Source: Solen grandis (Eukaryota > Mollusca > Bivalvia > Adapedonta > Solenidae). Taken from it: a stretch of 64,000 nucleotides of DNA. Shown here in pieces: positions 58,201 through 64,000 of the stretch (position 1 is the stretch's first letter; each line of letters begins with the position of its first letter). The notes below the pieces were generated by a model. It did no database searches and was not told the origin of the DNA. It was given only the letters and a program-made list of their open reading frames with translations. A program made the position numbers and the translations under genes. The DNA is taken from positions 40,854,766 to 40,918,765 of the forward strand of contig CM037785.1 of assembly GCA_021229015.1 (NCBI GenBank), in the 5' to 3' direction.

Positions 58201-61200
58201 GGCCAAAATCAAACCTAAAATCTGCTGGTTACCTATTCCATTTTGACAGAGCATATTTTGTAGGCTGATACAATATCATGAAATTGAAGGTAAATGTTGT
58301 CTCTGATTTCTTCTTATTGCACTGTTTGGAAAACTTAAATATAAACTAATCAAGCTTAAAAGAGAGGGATTTCATAGTTATTCAAAGAAAATATAGAATT
58401 TATCATTTACATAAATAAATCTAAATTAGTTTTTTTACATGCTTATAGTCAATAAGTATACCAGAACTACATGGATATGCAATCTGCAATTTCTTCTTCC
58501 AGAATGGCTGCAGAAACTTATTCATTGAGCAACATGAAATTATTTTTCTCTGAAAAGGGACACTACTTAGCAAACTCCTCAATATCTTTGTAAAACCTTG
58601 AGCAAAAAGTATTTAAGTAATAACTGAAGTATACATATTAAAATATTATTTTTGTATACCATACCAAGAAGCTTTATCATTTAGTGTAAGATATGCAAGG
58701 AAATGTGTCGCTCAGGTGTTTGATGTATGGAAGGGAACATTTACCATATATCTTTGTCACAAGGGCTAATTCATCAATCAGCTACGTCTATAATTTAGGC
58801 TCAAAACTCAAGAAATGCAAATTCTGAAAACTGATGTTTTTTCTAAATTAACATACATTTGTATTCCTGTGACTATAATTATTTCCCTTTATATTTAAAG
58901 GTAATAATGTCCTGAAAATATGGTGTTTCTCAAGTGACTAACCTAGATCACAGAAGGTGACTGGATCAATTTTGGACCAGACGACAAGGTTCTCTCCCGT
59001 GTGAGGATCTATCACAGCTACATACGGCCAGGTGTTCACCTTGTAGAACTGACAGTACTTCTGTCCGTCCTCACTGTCATTGTACACCTGCAAACAGAGT
59101 CATTCTACAGTTACAAAATAAGTCCACAATACCCTAAAAGGTCATTCAAGATTTTTTTCTTCTTTTTTTCTTTTTATCTTTGAGATTTCCTCTGAAAGGA
59201 CAATTCAAAAATTTTCTGAAGGCTAGCCATGCAGCTGTTCCATCTCCTATATCTAAATGCACATATAATAGTTCTGAGGTCATCCCTCAAACTGGGAATG
59301 CAATCAATGAACACTCAGTCACAGGGCAAATGTCCTAACAACTGAATCGCTATGACTGGTCACATGATCACAGATGGCATTGAAGACTTCAATTTTTCAC
59401 ATCTGGGTACATGAATAGGACTGATAATTTTAATTCAGTTTTACAAATGCCCATGATTCCCTTCAATGTAGTTCTTTTATTCCAATCTTTCTCAAACTTA
59501 CAATATTTCATCTTCTGAATGCCCAACACAGGCCTTCTTTTGGCTATTTTGAGAATAAAAAAAATAAAATTGGTCATGAAAAGTGAGTCAAGAAAAATTC
59601 AAGATTTGGGGAAAAGAAACCATTAATTAAATGTTGATTCCCATGGTTTTTTTTGTTCATTAAATGACCTACTTTATTACCAATACACGTGTATTATTAT
59701 CCGCATTTTATATGTCTGACAGTTAACATGTTATCAACAAAAAAAAATGAGATCAAATCACCAAATCAAGCTTTCTAGTAATTCTATTACTAACACAGAG
59801 TATTAAAGAGACCGCCCCCCAGATGCTATATTGACGGAAAAAAATTAAACTTCTAATTTCAAGAAAATCAATGTTATAATTAAATGTGAGGCATTGAAAT
59901 TTGATCACTGAGAGTTGACATTGCCTGTCTGGACATCCATCATCAGAACAAAATTTTTTGTTCAAAAACCCATCCAAAAATCCCTACAACTAGATAGTTG
60001 ACTTGTTGCTTACCTGCCAGAAAATGAAGTTATCTTTGATGATGGCTTTCACAGCAGAGTTGCTCCACACATCGCGGTTCAGCGCCTGACACGCAAACTC
60101 CTGCACGTTCTGTATATTGACCAACAGCCACCTACTCTGGTTCTTACCTGTGTCTCGAGCCTGATGGAAATAATTCAATATCTTTAAGATACAATTATAG
60201 AGTAACATCGAGTACATGTGCTTGTTTCTGCATTTCAAACATATCTGGTTACTTCCTGAAGACAAATTAATACTGTGATACCATGCCTCAGACAAGGCTT
60301 TTAGTGGTATAATACCACATCAAGTCACATTATCCTGACACAGAACCAACCAGTCCTGCAACTACCTTTATTTGCTAGGTGCCTAGCAAGGTTTATACAT
60401 CAGTACCATTTTTAAAGACTTTGATATGTCAAGTCAAGGGAATGCAGCTTTTTTTTCTCCCTTCTTTAAACAGGTCCTGTAAAAGGACCCGATCCCAATG
60501 CCCACAGGACTCGTTCCCAAATGTAGAATGACCCTTCCAAATTAAAATTTCCCTTTTCTTAATGATAAAATCCTGAAATATCAATTTCAACAACTTTAAA
60601 TCTTAAAGTTTGTTCTTTTCTTATATGAATTACTTTAAACCAGTACCTCAGCATAGTAAAGCAATCTGTTTTAGGCTTTTTAAATGTGCAACCAATTTCC
60701 CAATCTCATGATTTGCAATTCTTTTTTTCCTAATTTACTTTTTTTAGAGATTCAAAAACTCCCAATTTGAAGGATACAGGATGCATTCCCAATAGGCTGA
60801 AAAGAATCGCTGTAATGAACCCACAACCTCATGGTCACATGACTGATGCTCTTTTCACTAGACCTACAGGGCCAGTAGAACATATCTGACTTCTACACTG
60901 CAGCCACATACATGTACATCCACTTTCCCGTGTTTCCTTTAACCCTTTCCCTCATATAGACTCATTTTGACGCACTCAATAGGTACCACATAAAGCCTGA
61001 TCTGCAGAAAGCCAAACTCAAACCTTACCAAATTTAATTACAAAATCCTCATTTCCAGACCACTGAGGAGCAGCGAACAGCATAAAACCTGATCAGCCTG
61101 CGAGTTACTCACAGGCTGATCTGGTTTTATGTTGTTCGCATAGGTCTTTTCATAGTTTCCTCTATGAGGCAAAGGGTTAAACATATTTGGCTATGATAAA

Positions 61201-62466
61201 TCATAATCAAAATTCTGCAGAACATTTCACCCTTTACTTCAAATAAACTCATTTTGATGCATTGGCAAACAAAGCAGAACCGGATCAGAAAGCCCCTAGA
61301 AGGAGCTGTCTGACCAAGATCTCCTCAGTTTGCTAATATAATATTTTGGCTCAGATAAAAAGCAGTCAAAGAAAAATCCATTGTTTCATACATCATTTAA
61401 AGTTCTGTAAATTAATATCCATAAAGTCATAAATTTGAAAATGAATATTCATAAGGTAAAAGGTTAAACATACATTTTACTTCCACTTGGTAGCCTCAAA
61501 TTCTTGATGACCACTTTCTCTTGTACCCTTGACTGGACTTTTGGTCTGACTAAAGTATACACCTGATTTTTTTTTTAAACTGCATCACAGGACGTTTATT
61601 CCTTCTTATCACAGATGCTATGTCACCACATGGATCTTATGACCTTCTGGTTTACTTGAAATAAAACTTTGAAACTCATAGTGTCTTTCCCTCTTTAAAT
61701 TCACATTAAGACATCTTCTCCATCATTTAGGAGAAAAACCCTACATCAACGTTGGGATTCATTTTAACAAGACTTATTACTAAAATTATTATCTCCGCTA
61801 CTTGCTTTGACTCAGTAATAAAAATAGATATCTAATTTTCTGCAATAGAAAGAGACTGGGAAGTGTGTTTAACTCCTATATAGCCCCCTCCCCCTTACAT
61901 GTATACATATATTTAAAATCATACAAAAAACAAACAAGATTAGAACATACATTTGCAAATGTTCCTTTATATGTCAAGTCAATGGGTGGACGGAAAAGAT
62001 CCTGCAGAGTCTTGGTTTTGCGTGCTGCCTGGCCTGAGATACCTGCCATCATGGCTTCCTCCTGCTGCTCTGGAGATGAAATTATACAGAAATGTTGTAC
62101 CATCATATAAAGACAAAAAATATTTGAATGCTTAACTCTTACAATGCTGTGGGCACTTGTGACTGCCTTGGTGACCAGTGCAGGTATATTTGTGCAGTCT
62201 GATCATGGTCTGCACTGATTGCTAATTGAGTGATATATTTTCAGCAAAAAAACACACCCATAAACAACTAATGGTACAGTCCAAAATGATGAAAGGGCAT
62301 GTCCAATTGAGAAATATAGCATGGTAAGGGTTAAAGGATAATTATAGGACTTTTGGAGCAATGTGTGTCCCGTAAATGAAACATTCCAAGACAATTCAAC
62401 AAAAAATGTCTGGCTATTTACCAGTGTAAAGTTGAGCCCCGTCTTTCCACTTTATGGCTAGGTCAA
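55095..62466 (-). CDS. UBXN7: UBXN7, UBX domain-containing protein 7 (5' end outside window)
   Basis: Eight minus-strand exons encode about 491 residues: the end of a UBA domain, the DLFRPPIDL linker, a thioredoxin-like UAS domain, a UIM, a long Ser/Asp/Glu-rich linker and a C-terminal UBX domain with FPRR. Order and wording match animal UBXN7, a p97/VCP cofactor that links ubiquitylated substrates and neddylated cullin-RING ligases (for example CUL2/HIF1A) to the segregase. All splice phases agree except for one surplus base inside exon 56629-57350. The linker is roughly twice the human length. The first exons (start codon, most of UBA) lie beyond 64000. Introns carry SINEs and TTAA-MITEs; the intron upstream of 62466 holds a Tc1 element. 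Confidence 0.93.
56156..56235 (-). CDS. UBXN7: UBXN7 exon: first half of UBX
   Basis: Acceptor TCTGTTTCAG-like sequence ends at 56236. It reads (D)EKITLMLRLPDGQREKLCIP, then NSSQLL, and the donor CTA|GTAAGT is a full consensus. Phase 1 in, phase 0 out. It encodes the first strands of the UBX beta-grasp fold. Confidence 0.92.
56375..56612 (-). repeat. SINE family S2, full length, in UBXN7 intron
   Basis: The minus strand starts GACCTTCGTGGCTGAGAGGG (box A, Ser/Leu-tRNA type), has a long variable arm, ACATGGGTTTGATCCCGG (box B), then the S2 body and the tail TGACTGAAATACTGTTGAGG. It is in gene sense, and its head begins only about 15 bases past the splice donor at 56627-56628. Confidence 0.85.
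56629..57350 (-). CDS. UBXN7: UBXN7 large exon: UIM and acidic/serine linker, with frameshift
   Basis: The exon starts DNSIVDATEDDQLQAAITAS, in which DDQLQAAITASL fits the ubiquitin-interacting motif (LxxAxxxSL). A Ser/Asp/Lys-rich linker follows. The frame from the acceptor stops at 56976. A second frame, open from about 57020 downwards, carries SLRDVRSPLVGSSNK and ends TRDYKAYLGNEA at the donor with the phase the next exon needs. The exon is 722 bp; 721 would keep frame. The surplus base is most simply in T8 at 57019-57026 (A8 on the coding strand). Homopolymer error is likelier than a real lesion, since both sides are intact. Confidence 0.88.
57840..57898 (-). CDS. UBXN7: UBXN7 exon: end of UAS domain
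   Basis: Acceptor TTTGTTTCAG; codons give (V)SEFLDHQHMGDHSSPPTKR; donor CGG|GTAAGA. A second in-frame donor nine bases on (CAG|GTTAGT, exon end 57831) would add VRQ. Phase 1 in, phase 0 out. It matches the FLxxH...SSPPKK segment after the UAS fold. Confidence 0.88.
57970..58235 (-). repeat. SINE family S3 in UBXN7 intron
   Basis: Plus-strand blocks CTTGTGTTAAACATCACACA, GCATTTTAGTCACTCC, GAGACAGATATAGTGCTGCC, TTGCATTATCCTGACATTAG and GACTTTGGTAGGAGTATGTT follow the order of the copy at 33718. The head is decayed. Confidence 0.7.
58943..59087 (-). CDS. UBXN7: UBXN7 exon: UAS domain core
   Basis: Acceptor TCTGTTTGCAG; reads VYNDSEDGQKYCQFYKVNTW, PYVAVIDPHTGENLVVWSKI, DPVTFCDL plus one base; donor G|GTTAGT. 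WPYVAVIDPxTGE is the thioredoxin-like beta-strand/cis-Pro region of UAS proteins. There is no CxxC, as usual for this family. Phase 0 in, phase 1 out. Confidence 0.95.
60014..60160 (-). CDS. UBXN7: UBXN7 exon: start of UAS domain
   Basis: 49 codons: ARDTGKNQSRWLLVNIQNVQ, EFACQALNRDVWSNSAVKAI, IKDNFIFWQ, between acceptor TTTCCATCAG and donor CAG|GTAAGC. The NIQNVQxFACQxLNRDVWSN block is nearly invariant in animal UBXN7 and is the strongest identifier in the window. Phase 0 on both sides. Confidence 0.97.
60290..60440 (-). repeat. SINE family S3 fragment in UBXN7 intron
   Basis: Plus-strand blocks AAGTCACATTATCCTGACAC, AACCAACCAGTCCTGCAACT, CAGTACCATTTTTAAAGACT and TTGATATGTC match the middle of the S3 copy at 33718. 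Confidence 0.7.
60939..61180. mobile_element. TTAA-flanked MITE, family P1, copy 3
   Basis: TTAACCCTTTCCCTCATATA at the left, CTATGAGGCAAAGGGTTAA at the right. The inner palindrome pairs GCGAACAGCATAAAACC with GGTTTTATGTTGTTCGC. It sits in the UBXN7 intron between 60160 and 61951. Confidence 0.9.
61951..62069 (-). CDS. UBXN7: UBXN7 exon: linker before UAS
   Basis: Acceptor TCATCTCCAG; (E)QQEEAMMAGISGQAARKTKT, LQDLFRPPIDLTYKGTFAN; donor AAT|GTATGT. LxDLFRPPIDLxxKGxF is a UBXN7 signature just upstream of the UAS fold. Phase 1 in, phase 0 out; 119 bp. Confidence 0.93.
62132..62334. mobile_element. TTAA-flanked MITE, family P2, in UBXN7 intron
   Basis: TTAACTCTTACAATGCTG at the left, TAGCATGGTAAGGGTTAA at the right, both with TTAA. 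The core includes TGCAGTCTGATCATGGTCTG. 203 bp, no coding. The sequence is unlike P1, but the target and end style are the same. Confidence 0.8.
62422..62466 (-). CDS. UBXN7: UBXN7 exon: probable end of UBA domain
   Basis: A 45-bp micro-exon with acceptor TTTGTGTGCAG and donor ACTG|GTAAAT. It reads (x)DLAIKWKDGAQLYT with one base spare, which joins in frame to EQQEEAMM of the next exon. With V as the split first residue, VDLAI would match the last UBA helix. Both splice phases agree, which supports a real exon despite its size. Confidence 0.65.
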
Positions 62467-62846
62467 CTGCACACAAATGGTATCACAAACAAAACAATGT
62501 ACTATTTTGTGTAAATCATGTCAATCATTGACTATCATCCCAGTGTAGCTATTGGAAGCCTTAAATCATTTTGAATATACCTGTAAGCCATTGAAAGGTA
62601 AGGTATGATAGGAAAATACTTCCATTAGCTTGATATAAAACATAATATTTGTTAAAAATACAATTAAATGAAGATTAAACATTTTACAAATATCGGTAAA
62701 TAAAGAGACTCTCAGAATCATTTAGAAACAATTCCTGAATGACATAATAATCAGTAAAAGATGCAAAAAGAGAAATTATAAAATAACTCAAAAATATAAA
62801 CAGTATCAAGATATATATGAAACAACAACATAAATAAACAAAACTA
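62467..62846. other. UBXN7 intron sequence
   Basis: AT-rich, between the micro-exon and the Tc1 element. No further exon was recognised up to the window end, so the upstream UBXN7 exons lie beyond 64000. Confidence 0.5.
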
Positions 62847-63949
62847 CAGTGCCTGGCCATAATACAGTACGCAACGTCATCTGATGCACATAGCAATGTT
62901 ACTATCAACAATTTATCAATGGCTATGTTTTGTTTACCAACAAAGTGTAGTAAATAAGCTTGTGTTGTTTATGTTTATCGATTTCCAGGAAACGCATCCC
63001 ACATAAGTATTTTTCTGATAATTTTATTTCGTCATGATTATAACGTCATCAAACTATCATGGCACCGCGCGGTAATGATTTGACAGTCGATCAGAAAAAT
63101 GATCTAATATCTATGCACAAGGGTGGATTTAGCTCGCAAAAAATTGGAGAAATACTAATGGTAAGTGCTAATACCATCCAGAAAATTGTAAAGAGGTATC
63201 ATGAATGTGGGACAGTAGAAAACAACAGGAGACTTGGGAGGATGAGATTGACAGACGACCGTGATGACAGGGCTTTGTTTCGTTTAGGGAAAGATAATCG
63301 TAGACAGTCGCTAGCGGAAATCTCGTCAAGTTTTAATTCCGAAAGGCAGGGCACAAGTGTTTCTAAAAGAACACTATGACATAGGTTGGTGGAAAGTGGT
63401 TATAAACGGTGTGTGGTGGCTAAAAGGATAACAATATCAAGGACCAATTGTGAGGCTAGGGTAGGGTGTTGTGGGGAACAAAGGAAATGGTCAGTAGCTG
63501 AGAATTGGTCGCAAGTGATGAGATGAAAGTGGTGCTGGGGAAAGACAGAAAGATTTATGTATGGAGGAAACCCAAAGAAAGGTACAACCCTGAGTGTGTC
63601 GGTATGTTTCCAAACAGGTCTCCACGTAGCGGTATAGCCGCCATGTTCTGGGGCTGTATAGTGCATGACGGATAATGATTATGATGATAAACAATCGGGT
63701 AAATTTGATACATGTGGTGAAGGACATTTGGAGTGGTTTTGATCAGGGAGCTATAGGATCACTATATGAAACAATACCAAGAAAAATTCATGCTGTTATA
63801 AAAGCAAAGGGACAGATAACAAAGTACTAGACAGGTTTGTGCTATCATTTGATCACTGATTGGTTTTTAGTGCGAATAAACGATGATTCTGTATACTGTC
63901 GACGTCAGAAAGACGTTGACGTTGCGTACTGTATTATGGCCAGGCACTG
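62847..63949 (+). mobile_element. Tc1-type DNA transposon with perfect 33-bp inverted ends
   Basis: The ends start CAGTGCCTGGCCATAATACA (62847-62879) and are exactly mirrored at 63917-63949. TA duplications flank both sides (62845-62846, 63950-63951). Total 1103 bp, shorter than the 1.6-1.8 kb of complete Tc1 elements with this end type. It lies in the UBXN7 intron upstream of the 62422 exon. Confidence 0.95.
63059..63830 (+). pseudogene. Tc1 transposase, frameshifted and internally deleted
   Basis: The ATG at 63059 opens 106 codons: MAPRGNDLTVDQKNDLISMH, then an HTH (SQKIGEILMVSANTIQKIVK), GRMRL as the GRPR-like hook, and RQSLAEISSSF. TGA follows KRTL. In shifted frames come ASDEMKVVLG (the SDE segment with the first acid), IYVWRKPKERYNPECV and MFWGCIVHDG. 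The segment normally holding DNAPxH and the NPIENxW acid is missing. The C-terminal LYETIPRKIHAVIKAKGQIT then resumes. Catalysis is therefore impossible. Confidence 0.9.
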
Positions 63950-64000
63950 TATATATCAAATCTTTGTCCACTGATGATACTTTTTATGTTCCTTTGACTT

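Overview
The window is animal nuclear DNA, AT-rich and intron-bearing, and almost certainly from a bivalve mollusc. Split exons with GT/AG boundaries, tRNA-derived SINEs, short inverted-repeat elements, the dispersed repeat that opens AAGAGGGCCAAGATGGCCCT, and abundant tandem arrays all fit a heterodont clam or relative. The species is inferred from repeat style only. There is no prokaryotic gene, rRNA or CRISPR array. One 100-base run of N (40156-40255) is a scaffold gap.

Two protein-coding loci can be read. (1) A minus-strand UBXN7 orthologue (p97/VCP cofactor) occupies 55095-62466. Eight exons encode the end of the UBA domain, the thioredoxin-like UAS domain, a UIM, a long Ser/Asp-rich linker and the C-terminal UBX domain. 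The 5' exons lie beyond 64000. The large linker exon carries one surplus base in an 8-T run (57019-57026), probably a homopolymer error. (2) A plus-strand locus at 45007-47397 encodes the C-terminal half of an unrecognised single-pass membrane protein: a short extracellular exon, a transmembrane exon and a tyrosine-rich cytoplasmic tail. Its 5' exons were not found.

Everything else is repeats and non-genic sequence. 0-4 kb is mostly featureless, with one candidate exon. 4.3-7 kb holds three unrelated minisatellites, the largest about 1.1 kb with a 28-bp unit. 11-19 kb contains fossils of a PIF/Harbinger transposase, a LINE reverse transcriptase, a LINE C-terminal domain and a 62-bp satellite. 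23-35 kb is a SINE-rich tract with a dead mariner and a GA-rich minisatellite. 36-40 kb is dispersed repeat ending in a G39 tract and the gap. 48.3-49.6 kb is a composite element with eight ~145-bp monomers. TTAA-flanked MITEs with piggyBac-like ends lie at 45.3, 50.2, 60.9 and 62.1 kb. A Tc1-type element with perfect 33-bp ends sits at 62.8-63.9 kb.

The most unusual signal is in the 145-bp monomers. Each intact one carries four nuclear-receptor-type half-sites arranged as DR4 then DR2, repeated in register. A second repeat at 39.1 kb carries a perfect DR1. Other points worth following are the uncharacterised receptor, with a NAGNAG acceptor and a stop codon overlapping an intronic AATAAA, and SINEs with different tRNA heads that share one tail.
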